A stretch of DNA of 64,000 bases from the NCBI GenBank assembly GCA_004557185.1, contig SFEP01000009.1, positions 25,883 to 89,882 of the forward strand, given 5' to 3'. Below the pieces are notes generated by a model, which saw only the letters and a program-made list of their open reading frames with translations, did no database searches and was not told where the DNA came from. The position numbers and the translations under genes are program-made. The first letter of the stretch is position 1, and each line of letters starts with the position of its first letter. Of the stretch, positions 35,084 through 43,194 are shown piece by piece. The stretch comes from Bacteroidales bacterium (GTDB lineage: Bacteria; Bacteroidota; Bacteroidia; Bacteroidales; Bacteroidaceae).

Positions 35084-35650
35084 ATGATCAAATCACAAGA
35101 CATCAAGAAAGGCACTTGCATCCGCCTCGATGGCAAACTCTACTTCTGCATCGACTTCCTGCACGTAAAACCCGGTAAGGGCAACACCATCATGCGTACT
35201 ACGCTGAAAGATGTGGTGTCGGGCCGCGTGCTTGAACGCCGCTTCAACATTGGCGAAGCTTTGGAGGACGTGCGCGTAGAACGCCGTCCCTTCCAGTTCT
35301 CCTACGCCGAAGGCGATCAGTACCACTTCTTGAACCAGGAAACGTGGGACGACGTGGTGATTGAGAAGGACCTCATCACCGGCGTGGACTTCATGAAGGA
35401 AGGCGACGTGTGCGAGGTGGTAAGCGATGCCTCCACCGAAACCATCCTCTTCGCTGAAATGCCCGTGAAGACGCAGCTCAAGATTGTCTACACCGAGCCG
35501 GGCCTCAAGGGCGACACCGCCACCAACGCTACCAAGCCCGCCAAACTGGAAACGGGTGTAGAGGTGCGCGTACCCCTCTTCATCAACGAAGGCGAAATCA
35601 TCGAAGTGGACACCCGCGACGGCTCCTACCTGAACCGCGTGAAAGCATAA
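35084..35650 (+). CDS. efp: Elongation factor P
   Basis: Translation factor that relieves ribosome stalling at proline runs. The product is 188 residues from the ATG at 35084. All three beta-barrel domains are present: the N-terminal loop HVKPGKGNTIMRT, with the conserved lysine at residue 32 (site of modification in other bacteria); the middle domain YHFLNQETWDDVVI; and the C-terminal RVPLFINEGEIIEVDTRDGSY signature. It is monocistronic: it has its own promoter and a terminator 36 bp after the stop. Confidence 0.96.
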   Translation: MIKSQDIKKGTCIRLDGKLYFCIDFLHVKPGKGNTIMRTTLKDVVSGRVLERRFNIGEALEDVRVERRPFQFSYAEGDQYHFLNQETWDDVVIEKDLITGVDFMKEGDVCEVVSDASTETILFAEMPVKTQLKIVYTEPGLKGDTATNATKPAKLETGVEVRVPLFINEGEIIEVDTRDGSYLNRVKA

Positions 35651-35685
35651 GGCATGAGGCAACGCCCCTCAACGCCTTGACACAC

Positions 35686-35730
35686 GACCCCGACAGCTGC
35701 TCAGACACAGCCGTCGGGGTCAAACTTTTT
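35686..35730 (+). terminator. Intrinsic terminator of efp
   Basis: GACCCCGACAGCTG pairs with CAGCCGTCGGGGTC (one mismatch), then CAAACTTTTT. Confidence 0.8.
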
Positions 35731-35776
35731 CGTGACCTTTTAGGGCCGGGCTGCACAGAAAGTGGATTTTTATCGT

Positions 35777-35784
35777 TACTTTTG
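35777..35784 (+). promoter_or_regulatory. Candidate -7 element for folP-cdaA
   Basis: TACTTTTG, 74 bases before the chosen folP ATG. No clear -33 element. Confidence 0.5.
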
Positions 35785-35850
35785 CCCTTACCTTACTGGC
35801 TATGCCGCACGCTCTGCTCACAGCACATGCAGCCGCCACATTCACTGCTC

Positions 35851-36696
35851 ATGACCTACACCCACAGCCTGAACTGCCGCGGACGTCTCATCGCCCTTGG
35901 CCGCCCACTCATCATGGGCATTCTCAACATTACGCCCGACTCCTTCTATGCCGACAGCCGTACGCAAACGGATGACGACGTGGTGCGACGCCTGCACCAG
36001 ATGATGGACGAAGGGGCCGACATGATTGACATCGGTGCCTACTCCTCACGACCGGACGCCGACGACGTGTCTGCCGAAGAGGAGATGGCACGCCTGCAAC
36101 GCGGGTTGGCACTGGTGCGGCGCGACTTTCCCGACGTGCCTGTGTCGGTGGACACCTTCAGAGCCGACGTGGCACGCGCTTGCGTGGAGGAATGGGGCGC
36201 CGACATCATCAACGACATTTCGGGCGGCGACATGGACCGCCACATGTTTCGCACCGTGGCACGCCTCGGCGTGCCCTACGTGCTGATGCACATGCAGGGC
36301 ACGCCCGCCACCATGCAGCAGGCCCCCCACTACGACAACGTGCGACGCGAGGTGCTCCTGCACCTGGCCGAACGCATCGACCGCCTGCACCAGATGGGCG
36401 TGGCCGACGTGATAGCCGACCCCGGCTTCGGCTTCGGCAAAACACTGGAGCATAACTACGAACTGATGGCGCACCTCGACGACTTCGGCGCACTGCACTG
36501 CCCGCTGCTGGTAGGAATCTCGCGCAAGTCGATGATTTACAAACTTCTGAACGGCACACCGCAAACGGCGCTCAACGGCACCACCGTGCTGCACACCTAC
36601 GCCCTGCTGCACGGCGCCCACATACTGCGTGTGCACGACGTGAAAGCCGCATACGAGGCCCGCGCCATTGTGCAGGCCATCACGGCGCACGCTTGA
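35851..36696 (+). CDS. folP: Dihydropteroate synthase
   Basis: Folate biosynthesis enzyme joining p-aminobenzoate to the pterin pyrophosphate; target of sulfonamides. The product is 281 residues from the ATG at 35851; an ATG at 35827 would add 8 residues and is possible. Family motifs in order: MGILNITPDSFYAD, GADMIDIGAYSSRP, VSVDTFRADVA, IINDISGGD, DVIADPGFGFGK, LVGISRKS and LRVHDV. It is followed by cdaA after 96 bp, an order common in Bacteroidota. Confidence 0.95.
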   Translation: MTYTHSLNCRGRLIALGRPLIMGILNITPDSFYADSRTQTDDDVVRRLHQMMDEGADMIDIGAYSSRPDADDVSAEEEMARLQRGLALVRRDFPDVPVSVDTFRADVARACVEEWGADIINDISGGDMDRHMFRTVARLGVPYVLMHMQGTPATMQQAPHYDNVRREVLLHLAERIDRLHQMGVADVIADPGFGFGKTLEHNYELMAHLDDFGALHCPLLVGISRKSMIYKLLNGTPQTALNGTTVLHTYALLHGAHILRVHDVKAAYEARAIVQAITAHA

Positions 36697-36792
36697 GGCA
36701 CTCCTTATTATATATATAAAAGCATCTGGCCCGTCAGCTACGGCACGGCCTCCCTCTTTTTCCACCCTACCCCCCACACACTCCCCTGACCC

Positions 36793-37548
36793 ATGATTTC
36801 GTTCGGCATTAAAGACGTGCTCGACATTTTCGCCGTGGCCCTGCTCCTTTATTACACCTACCGCGTAATGAAGGAGTCGAGTTCGGCCAACATTTTCTAT
36901 GGCATCCTCGTGTTTATCGTGGTGTGGGTTTTCGTGTCGCAACTCTTTGAAATGCGGCTGCTTGGCTCCATCCTCGACAAACTCGTGAGCATGGGTGCCA
37001 TAGCGCTGGTCATTTTGTTTCAGGAGGAGTTGCGCCATTTTCTCAGCACCATCGGTTCGCGCAAAGGCACGGGCGTGCTGGTTCGCCTCTTTCGCCGCAA
37101 CACAAGCAGCGAGACCAAACGCGAGGACATCATGCCCATCGTGATGGCTTGCATGAGCATGAGCAAACAAAAGGTGGGTGCCCTGATTGTGATAGAGAAA
37201 AACGTGGGACTGACCGACATCATCAACTCAGGCGACATCATCAACGCCAACATCAACCAGCGACTCATCGAAAACATCTTCTTCAAAAACAGTCCGCTGC
37301 ACGACGGCGCCATGATCATCTCACACATGCGCATCAAGGCCGCAGGCTGCATCTTGCCCATTTCACACAACACGGACATTCCTAAATCACTCGGCCTGCG
37401 ACACCGCGCCGCTCTCGGCATCAGCCAGAAGAGCGACTGCCTGGCCATCATCGTTTCGGAAGAGACGGGAGCCATATCGACCGCCGAGAACGGACAATTC
37501 CAACTGCGCCTGTCGGCCGAGGAACTGGAACGCAAACTGAGCCAATAA
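36793..37548 (+). CDS. cdaA: Diadenylate cyclase CdaA
   Basis: Membrane enzyme that makes the second messenger c-di-AMP from two ATP, controlling osmolyte and envelope homeostasis in other bacteria. The product is 251 residues with hydrophobic N-terminal segments (IFAVALLLYYTYRVM, IFYGILVFIVVWVFVSQLF, GAIALVILF). The DAC domain follows, with the catalytic DGA in NSPLHDGAMII and the RHRAALG motif. Its position after folP, rather than next to a YbbR gene, is as seen in related genomes. The gap from folP contains CTCCTTATTATATATA, one of the recurring AT-rich motifs. Confidence 0.94.
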   Translation: MISFGIKDVLDIFAVALLLYYTYRVMKESSSANIFYGILVFIVVWVFVSQLFEMRLLGSILDKLVSMGAIALVILFQEELRHFLSTIGSRKGTGVLVRLFRRNTSSETKREDIMPIVMACMSMSKQKVGALIVIEKNVGLTDIINSGDIINANINQRLIENIFFKNSPLHDGAMIISHMRIKAAGCILPISHNTDIPKSLGLRHRAALGISQKSDCLAIIVSEETGAISTAENGQFQLRLSAEELERKLSQ

Positions 37549-37592
37549 GCCCGCTGCGGCAGGCCGAAAGGCAGCATTTGCCATACACAGAA

Positions 37593-37636
37593 GGCATTAA
37601 ATGCCAAAGAACCACGCTTATATCGGCATAAATGCC
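37593..37636. promoter_or_regulatory. Two GGCAT-ATGCC palindromes in front of psd
   Basis: GGCATTAAATGCC (37593-37605) and GGCATAAATGCC (37625-37636) have the same half-sites; their centres are about 31.5 bp apart (three helical turns). The second abuts the -7 element TATCTTTG. This is the layout of a repressor operator. Confidence 0.5.
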
Positions 37637-37644
37637 TATCTTTG
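37637..37644 (+). promoter_or_regulatory. Candidate -7 element for psd-pssA
   Basis: TATCTTTG, 44 bases before the psd ATG; the expected -33 region lacks TTG, consistent with a regulated promoter. Confidence 0.55.
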
Positions 37645-37687
37645 CGCGAAATTCATTGTTCACATCCTATTTCACTCCCCATAAAAC

Positions 37688-38380
37688 ATGCCAAGACACC
37701 GTAGACTGAAACGCATACGCCTGCACCGCGAAGGCACGCGCATTCTGCAAAACGGACTGATAGGGCTGATTGTGCTCAACGCGCTGCTCTTCTTTCTGTT
37801 GAAGGATCTCACGCTTGTGCCCTTCTATGTAGTGCTCGCTATCACCGGCACACTCTATGGTATCGCCGTCAACTTTTTCCGCTGCCCCATACGCCAGTTC
37901 AACGGCGAAACGGAGAAGACGGTGGTGGCCGCTGCCGACGGCAAAATCGTAGTGATTGAGGAGGTGGAAGAGAATGAATACTTTCACGACCGCCGCCTCA
38001 TGGTGTCGATCTTCATGTCCATCACCAACGTGCACGCCAACTGGTTTCCGGTGGAAGGCACGGTGAAGAAAGTGGTGCACCACAACGGTAACTTCCACAA
38101 GGCATGGCTGCCCAAGGCCAGCACCGAGAACGAACGCTCAACCGTGGTGATAGAAACGCCCGAGGGCACCGACATCTTGGTAAGGCAGGTGGCAGGTGCC
38201 GTGGCACGACGCATCGTGACGTATGCCCGCGAGGGCGATGAATGCTTCATCGACGAACACATGGGCTTCATCAAATTCGGCTCTCGCGTCGACGTCTACC
38301 TGCCGCTCGACAGCGAAATACTCGTTAGCATGGGGCAAGTTACCACAGGCAACCACACCGTGATAGCCAAACTCAAGTAA
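37688..38380 (+). CDS. psd: Phosphatidylserine decarboxylase proenzyme (short form)
   Basis: Makes phosphatidylethanolamine at the inner membrane. The product is 230 residues, the short archaeal/Bacteroidota-type enzyme. It has two N-terminal hydrophobic segments (LIGLIVLNALLFFLL, VPFYVVLAITGTLYGIAV). The conserved VSIFMSITNVHANWFPVEG follows, then the self-cleavage site with the pyruvoyl serine in MGFIKFGSRVDVYLP (FGS in place of the LGST of the long form). It is followed by pssA, the preceding enzyme of the pathway, after 85 bp. Confidence 0.95.
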   Translation: MPRHRRLKRIRLHREGTRILQNGLIGLIVLNALLFFLLKDLTLVPFYVVLAITGTLYGIAVNFFRCPIRQFNGETEKTVVAAADGKIVVIEEVEENEYFHDRRLMVSIFMSITNVHANWFPVEGTVKKVVHHNGNFHKAWLPKASTENERSTVVIETPEGTDILVRQVAGAVARRIVTYAREGDECFIDEHMGFIKFGSRVDVYLPLDSEILVSMGQVTTGNHTVIAKLK

Positions 38381-38465
38381 TAACACATCACGCCGCATAG
38401 CGCACCCACGGCCTCAGCACCAGGGCACGCCATGCGGCGCTCTTATAAACGGAAGCAAGATCCTC

Positions 38466-39185
38466 ATGAAAAAGCACGTGCCCAACACCCTTACCTGCTG
38501 CAACCTGATTTGCGGATGCATAGCCACACACTTCGCCCTGCAAGCGCAGCTCGACATGGCCCTGTTCTTCATCATTGCAGGGGCGGTGTTCGACTTCTTC
38601 GACGGATTTGCCGCACGCCTGCTCCATGTGTCGTCGCCTCTGGGCAAGGAACTCGACTCGCTGGCCGACGACATCACCTTTGGCTTTGCGCCCGCAGCCA
38701 TCGTGTTCACCTTGCTGCGCGCACTCTTCCCCACCACGGCATGCAGCGCAGGCACCTGCCCCGTGGCTGGCCTCATCCCCTATGCAGCCTTCCTCATCGC
38801 CGCATTCTCTGCACTGCGCTTGGCCAAGTTCAACCTTGACGAACGGCAGAGCACATCGTTCATCGGCCTGCCCACCCCCGCCAACGCCCTCTTCTGGGGT
38901 GCGCTCGGCGTACACCTGCAGCACAGCGACCTGATGCAGAGCAGCTGGATGCCCGCCGCGCTGCTGGTAGGCATCGCCTTATCGTGCTGGGTGTTGATAG
39001 CCGAAATCCCGATGTTCGCCTTGAAGTTCAAGCACTTCGGCTGGCAAGGCAACGGTCTGCGCTACGGCTTTATCCTGGCCTCAGCCCTGCTCCTCGTCCT
39101 GCTGCAATGGCAAGGCTTCGCAGCCATCATCGTGCTCTATGTCATTTGCTCCGTCATTCACAACGCGCTGCAACGGAACGCCTGA
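38466..39185 (+). CDS. pssA: CDP-diacylglycerol--serine O-phosphatidyltransferase
   Basis: Makes phosphatidylserine, the substrate of Psd. The product is 239 residues with about seven transmembrane segments. The CDP-alcohol phosphotransferase signature is complete: FDFFDGFAARLL, then G-x3-D-x3-D in PLGKELDSLADD. Start MKKHVPNTLTCCNLICGC is typical of the family. It forms an operon with psd. Confidence 0.95.
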   Translation: MKKHVPNTLTCCNLICGCIATHFALQAQLDMALFFIIAGAVFDFFDGFAARLLHVSSPLGKELDSLADDITFGFAPAAIVFTLLRALFPTTACSAGTCPVAGLIPYAAFLIAAFSALRLAKFNLDERQSTSFIGLPTPANALFWGALGVHLQHSDLMQSSWMPAALLVGIALSCWVLIAEIPMFALKFKHFGWQGNGLRYGFILASALLLVLLQWQGFAAIIVLYVICSVIHNALQRNA

Positions 39186-39738
39186 CCTCCGCTTCGCCCC
39201 GCCCTGACACATGCGCAACGAGTCTGAGGCAAGCCTGTTTCTTGAATAGAGAAAATAGTTTTTCAAAGAAGAAGAAGCCTACTTTTCGTCAGAAGCGAAG
39301 ACCGTTTTTTGAGAAGCAAGCCCTCTTTTTCAAGAAGCAAAGCCACGTTCTCAAGAAGCGAAGACACGTTTTCAAGAAGCGAAGACATGTTTTCAAGAAG
39401 CGAAGCCACGTTTTCAAGAAGCGAAGACATGTTTTCAAGAAGCGAAGACATGTTTTCAAGAGGCGAAGACTTGTTTTCAAGAGGCGAAGACATGTTTTCA
39501 AGAAGCGAAGACATGTTTTCAAGAAGCGAAGCCCCCTTTTCCACCCCTCTACACAGCCCTGCGGGGCCTCAATAGCCCTACTTTTTCAAGGAGAAACGCC
39601 ATTTTTCATCCTTACGAAAGAGAGCAAACGCCTTATGGCATGCCATTTGCCTACGAGTTGTGTAACAACCCACGCTGACGCACCGGCCATGAAGCCGTGC
39701 GGGCGCATTTTTTTCACACCACGAACACCTTATTATAT
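39186..39738. other. 553-bp gap with the 13-unit 21-bp array
   Basis: Between pssA and the DUF4834-like gene. The array (39270-39542) takes up half of it; the rest shows no gene. The DUF4834-like ATG follows CACCTTATTATAT directly. Confidence 0.65.
39270..39542. repeat. Tandem array of 13 units, exactly 21 bp each
   Basis: The unit is AGAAGCGAAGACATGTTTTC plus A. Unit starts are 39270, 39291, 39312, 39333, 39354, 39375, 39396, 39417, 39438, 39459, 39480, 39501 and 39522, with no indels; outer units are more divergent than inner ones, as expected for growth from within. Because 21 is seven codons, several frames stay open on both strands: a heptad-like SLLENMS repeat on the minus strand and SRSEDMF on the plus strand. 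No ribosome site or conserved start supports translation. Confidence 0.95.
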
Positions 39739-40026
39739 ATGTCATCCTTTCTCGGTTGCCTTTTCATGCTGATTTTCGGCGGCATCTTCTTCATACTCGC
39801 CATGGGCCGCATGCTTTTCTACATGCTCTTCGGCGGTCCCACGCGCCAAGCCCACCACCAACAAACGAGGCAGAACGCCCAGCAACGGCAACAAACCTAC
39901 CACCGTCCCTCATCGGCCGGCAACGCACACCATGAAAGCAGCCACGGCAATTCACGCCAACGTCGCAGCAACAAAATCTTTAGCAGCGACGAAGGCGAAT
40001 ACGTCGATTTTGAGGAGGTGAAGTAA
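39739..40026 (+). CDS. Small membrane protein, DUF4834-like
   Basis: The product is 95 residues. Residues 1-33 form a membrane anchor (FLGCLFMLIFGGIFFILAMGRMLFYML); the rest is a His/Gln/Arg-rich, disordered-looking linker with an acidic end (SSDEGEYVDFEEVK). This shape matches the DUF4834 family of Bacteroidota, of unknown function; the family match is from memory. The ATG is directly preceded by TTATTATAT, and a strong bidirectional terminator follows. Confidence 0.7.
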   Translation: MSSFLGCLFMLIFGGIFFILAMGRMLFYMLFGGPTRQAHHQQTRQNAQQRQQTYHRPSSAGNAHHESSHGNSRQRRSNKIFSSDEGEYVDFEEVK

Positions 40027-40053
40027 GCATACAAGCCACGGTAAACAACGAAA

Positions 40054-40100
40054 AAAGCAATCGGTGCAACTCAACGGCCACGAGTTGCACCGATTGCTTT
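40054..40100. terminator. Bidirectional intrinsic terminator
   Basis: AAAGCAATCGGTGCAACTC and its perfect inverse form a 19-bp stem with a 9-base loop; A and T runs lie on both sides. It separates the convergent DUF4834-like and LuxR-type genes. Confidence 0.85.
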
Positions 40101-40129
40101 ATCCTGCGCTGCGCTTCTACGCCGAGGGT

Positions 40130-40744
40130 TCACCCTATCTGCTCGCTGCGCACAATGCCGTGGGCCACGGCAAAGATGGTGAGGGCAGAGACGCTGCGGG
40201 TTCCCAGTTTTTCGGTCAGGTTCTTGCGGTGGGTAATGACGGTGGCCGGACTTACACCCATGCGCTGGGCTATTTCCTTGTTCGTCAGTCCCGCCACGAT
40301 GCCCGTCAGCACATCGCGTTCTCGGGGCGTGAGTTGCGGTGCGCAGCGCTCCTCGCCACAGTGACGCGCCTGCCGCACCACCTCGGGCTCGGCCCCTCCG
40401 CGGTTGTGCGAGGTATGTGCCAAATGGATGATAGAGCGCACTAACTGAGCCTCCTTCTGCCACACGTTCAGCACATGGAAGCCCTGCGGCAAATGCTGCA
40501 TGTCCTCGCCGCGCAGTAGCACAATCGTTTTGTGCTGACGTGAAAGGAAGTAGGACGCAGCATGCAGAAGTTCGTCGGCCGACACAAAATAATGGAAGAA
40601 GGCGTCGGCCTCGTCATCAGCCATGAGTTCGGCCGAACGTGAAAAGGTGCTTATCTCGGCACCCGGCATCATGCGCTGAATGAGGTAGGCCAAGCCAAGC
40701 GCAGCCAGCGTGTCGGGTTCGATGATGGCTATGGTGGGTTTCAT
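40130..40744 (-). CDS. LuxR-family transcription regulator with degenerate receiver domain
   Basis: The product is 204 residues. The C-terminal part is a clear LuxR/FixJ helix-turn-helix: LTPRERDVLTGIVAGLTNKEIAQRMGVSPATVITHRKNLTEKLG. The N-terminal 120 residues start like a response-regulator receiver (MKPTIAIIEPDTLAALGLAYL). The third-strand region, where the phosphorylated aspartate should be, reads DAFFHYFVSADEL, with no Asp at the usual place. The later conserved Lys is not obvious either. So phosphorylation-independent control is likely. The start at 40744 is preferred over upstream codons because of the receiver-like opening. A -7 element lies at 40834-40827. Confidence 0.83.
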   Translation of the reverse strand: MKPTIAIIEPDTLAALGLAYLIQRMMPGAEISTFSRSAELMADDEADAFFHYFVSADELLHAASYFLSRQHKTIVLLRGEDMQHLPQGFHVLNVWQKEAQLVRSIIHLAHTSHNRGGAEPEVVRQARHCGEERCAPQLTPRERDVLTGIVAGLTNKEIAQRMGVSPATVITHRKNLTEKLGTRSVSALTIFAVAHGIVRSEQIG

Positions 40745-40826
40745 GAAAATGAGGTTGTAAAAAAAAACAGGAGCGCTGCCCGCAGCAAGCAGCATGTATG
40801 CCGCAGCAGGATGCGCAACGAAAGCA

Positions 40827-40834
40827 CAAAGTTA
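40827..40834 (-). promoter_or_regulatory. Candidate -7 element for the LuxR-type gene
   Basis: TAACTTTG on the minus strand, 83 bases before the ATG. No -33 TTG at the normal distance. Confidence 0.45.
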
Positions 40835-40919
40835 AGGCTAAGTGGTGAAAAAATGCATAGCAGATGGCCACAATCCCCACTTTTGACGGGCATGAAACGT
40901 GAGGACGGCGTTTTTTGGC

Positions 40920-40927
40920 TAAATTTG
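40920..40927 (+). promoter_or_regulatory. Candidate -7 element for trpS
   Basis: TAAATTTG, 69 bases before the trpS ATG; no good -33 element. Confidence 0.5.
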
Positions 40928-40995
40928 CCGCTGATTTTTCACTGCATCCTGCCCGCAGCAGGTAGAAGGATGCACATTCAGCACACATTATTGTT

Positions 40996-42090
40996 ATGGC
41001 CAAAGACACCGTAATACTCACCGGCGACCGCCCCACCGGCCGCTTACACATAGGTCACTACGTAGGCTCCCTCAAGCGCCGCGTAGAGTTGCAGAACGAG
41101 GGCGACTTCAAGCAGATGTTCGTCTTCATAGCCGACGCCCAAGCCCTGACCGACAACATCGACAACCCCGAGAAGGTGCGTCAGAACGTGATTGAAGTGG
41201 CGCTCGACTACCTTGCCGTAGGTCTCGACCCGAGCAAAATCACCATTTTCATACAGAGCCAGATTCCCGAACTCTGCGAACTGTCGTTCTACTTCATGGA
41301 CCTCGTCACGGTGAGCCGCCTGCAGCGCAACCCGACGGTGAAAACCGAAATTGGCATGCGCGGCTTCGAGTCGAGCATTCCCGTAGGCTTCTTCACCTAC
41401 CCCATCAGCCAGGCAGCCGACATCACCGCCTTCCGCGCCACCACCGTGCCGGCCGGTGAGGACCAGCGCCCCATGATCGAACAGGCCACCGAGATTGTGC
41501 GCCGTTTCAATTACATCTACGGCGACACCTTGGTAGAACCGCAAATCATGCTGCCGCAGAATGCCGTCTGCTGCCGTTTGCCGGGCACCGATGGCAAGGC
41601 GAAGATGTCGAAGAGCCTGGGCAACTGCATCTACCTCTCCGACGACGCGAAGACGGTGAAGCAAAGTGTCATGTCGATGTACACCGACCCCACGCACATC
41701 CACGTGGACGACCCCGGACATCTTGAGGGCAACACCGTGTTCACCTACCTCGACGCCTTCTGCCGCCCCGAGCATTTCGGCCTTTACTGGCCCGACTACG
41801 CCAACCTCGACGAAGTGAAAGAGCACTACCAGCGCGGCGGCCTCGGCGACATGAAAGTCAAGAAGTTCCTCAACAACATACTGCAGGAAGAACTGGAACC
41901 CATACGCCAGCGCCGTGCCGAATTTGCACAGGACATCCCCGCCGTCTACGCCATGTTGCGCCGCGGCTGCGAACAGGCCCGCGAGGTGGCAGCCCAGACC
42001 CTCAGCGATGTGCGCCGCGCCATGAAGATAAACTACTTCGACGACGCCGACCTCATCAAGGAACAGGCCGCACGCTTCGCACAGAAGTAA
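40996..42090 (+). CDS. trpS: Tryptophan--tRNA ligase
   Basis: Class I aminoacyl-tRNA synthetase. The product is 364 residues. The HIGH-type motif is in TGDRPTGRLHIGHYVGS and the KMSKS motif in DGKAKMSKSLGNCIYLS. Other conserved blocks are FIADAQALTDN and the tryptophan-site region PISQAADITAFRA. The length is a little above the 330 of E. coli, due to an insertion after the KMSKS loop and a longer helical C-terminus. It has its own promoter. Confidence 0.96.
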   Translation: MAKDTVILTGDRPTGRLHIGHYVGSLKRRVELQNEGDFKQMFVFIADAQALTDNIDNPEKVRQNVIEVALDYLAVGLDPSKITIFIQSQIPELCELSFYFMDLVTVSRLQRNPTVKTEIGMRGFESSIPVGFFTYPISQAADITAFRATTVPAGEDQRPMIEQATEIVRRFNYIYGDTLVEPQIMLPQNAVCCRLPGTDGKAKMSKSLGNCIYLSDDAKTVKQSVMSMYTDPTHIHVDDPGHLEGNTVFTYLDAFCRPEHFGLYWPDYANLDEVKEHYQRGGLGDMKVKKFLNNILQEELEPIRQRRAEFAQDIPAVYAMLRRGCEQAREVAAQTLSDVRRAMKINYFDDADLIKEQAARFAQK

Positions 42091-42183
42091 GGGCTATCAT
42101 TGAATTGAGGGGTGACACACTGCACCCTTAAGGGGCAAACGCGGGTTAAATGTGCCTATCACCGGGAAATTAGCAGCCAAACC

Positions 42184-42214
42184 TTGGCCGTTAAAAAAAC
42201 TATGCCTAAATTTG
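42184..42214 (+). promoter_or_regulatory. Promoter of rpmH
   Basis: TTG at 42184-42186, a 20-base spacer, TAAATTTG at 42207-42214. The predicted leader is about 113 nt. Confidence 0.65.
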
Positions 42215-42333
42215 CAACCCGAAGTGAGTAGGTGATGCCGTGAATGACGCCGCGAGGCTTCTGCACAAGGCACATTGCTGACCTGCCCACACACCCATTT
42301 TGCCAATAAGAAACAAAAAAACAGCATAGCACA

Positions 42334-42492
42334 ATGAAAAGAACATTCCAACCGCACAACAGAAAAAGAAAGAACAAACATGGATTCCGCGAACGCATGC
42401 AGACCGCTAACGGTCGCCGCGTACTCGCAGCTCGCCGCGCCAAAGGCCGCAAGAAGCTCACGGTTTCTGACGAAGTCCATGGCAAGAAATAA
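42334..42492 (+). CDS. rpmH: 50S ribosomal protein L34
   Basis: A 52-residue basic ribosomal protein: MKRTFQPHNRKRKNKHGFRE, then RMQTANGRRVLAARRAKGRK and a short tail KKLTVSDEVHGKK. These blocks match L34 almost end to end; the tail is a few residues longer than the 44-46 residues of many bacteria, as is usual in Bacteroidota. It is a stand-alone gene with a promoter and a terminator; neither rnpA nor dnaA is adjacent, so it does not mark the replication origin here. Confidence 0.97.
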   Translation: MKRTFQPHNRKRKNKHGFRERMQTANGRRVLAARRAKGRKKLTVSDEVHGKK

Positions 42493-42515
42493 TCGGTGCA
42501 CCTGTTGCCCGTAAG

Positions 42516-42572
42516 GATGTGGAAATAAGCGAACGCTACATGCGCGACCTTGTTTCCACATCTTTCTTTTTT
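42516..42572 (+). terminator. Intrinsic terminator of rpmH
   Basis: GATGTGGAAA pairs with TTTCCACATC, then TTTCTTTTTT. It starts 24 bp after the stop. Confidence 0.85.
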
Positions 42573-42664
42573 ATTACTGTCCGCTAAACCCTAAGACTAC
42601 ACCCCTAACTTTCCGAGAGACAGAAGTGTGGCTTTCGGCTTATCATGGACAAGCCCCCTTTGTC

Positions 42665-42743
42665 AAACGTAATTTTTTTTACGTAGCATCTATTTTCTAC
42701 GGCGCGCCACCCCGCCAAAATAGATACTACGTAATTTCTTTTG
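42665..42743. repeat. TACGT-type inverted repeat, locus C
   Basis: TTACGTAGCATCTATTTT (42679-42696) is inverted as AAAATAGATACTACGTAA (42717-42734), one mismatch, 20-base GC-rich loop. The outer flanks carry further ACGTAAT runs. The ATAGATGC flank is the one seen at loci A, B, D and E. Confidence 0.85.
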
Positions 42744-43145
42744 TCCCTACTGCACGCCGCCTCGTGGCAGGGTATAACCTTCACGCCGCCATGCAAAACT
42801 GCGGCAGACCGCCGCGCCATCGTGACGAGCCGCCACGCCGCCATGACGGGAACGCGCCTCGTGCGTTGCCGTCGGCTGGCGGCAACGCACAAGGCGGCAT
42901 CTGGAAACGGCGGCGCCTTATCCCAAAAGCAGAAGGCTGGTGCGCGGCATGGCGATGCGGCATCTACTGCCAGCAGGCGGCGGGTGGCGCTTGCCTGGTG
43001 GAGGGCGCGGAGGACCAGCCGCGGAGCGCGCACACATTATATATAAGGAAGGGCGCACGCGAAGAATGCACGGCCGCGCCGCAGCCTACGCATTTTAGCA
43101 AGCAATAGGCAAGGTAGGCAAGAGAGTCGTCTGAATTTTTATTAC

Positions 43146-43153
43146 TATTTTTG
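43146..43153 (+). promoter_or_regulatory. Candidate -7 element for the PASTA-rluD unit
   Basis: TATTTTTG; transcription would start near 43160, which rules out the GTG at 43156 and favours the GTG at 43195 as the start. Confidence 0.55.
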
Positions 43154-43194
43154 CAGTGTGCACTACCGCACACCCATTCTATACTCCCATCCAC

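Larger units (their letters stand above)
42493..43194. other. 702-bp gap with repeat locus C
   Basis: It holds the rpmH terminator, a TACGT-type inverted repeat (42665-42743), a degenerate GTGGCAGGGTATAACC similar to the CCACGG family, and a perfect hairpin GTGCGTTGCCG/CGGCAACGCAC (42861-42890). ATTATATATAAGGA follows near 43036, and then the promoter of the PASTA gene. No gene is seen. Confidence 0.65.

Noticed and set aside
39263..39544. Leu-rich 93-residue frame over the 21-bp array (minus strand)
   Set aside because: It is open only because the array unit is seven codons and lacks stops; several other frames are open for the same reason and there is no start context.
42334..42492. Replication-origin marker based on rpmH
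   Set aside because: L34 is often near dnaA, but no dnaA, rnpA or DnaA-box cluster is seen around it here.
43156..43194. GTG start at 43156 for the PASTA protein
   Set aside because: It lies at the predicted transcription start from TATTTTTG (43146-43153), so it would have no leader; the GTG at 43195 gives the normal N-terminus.
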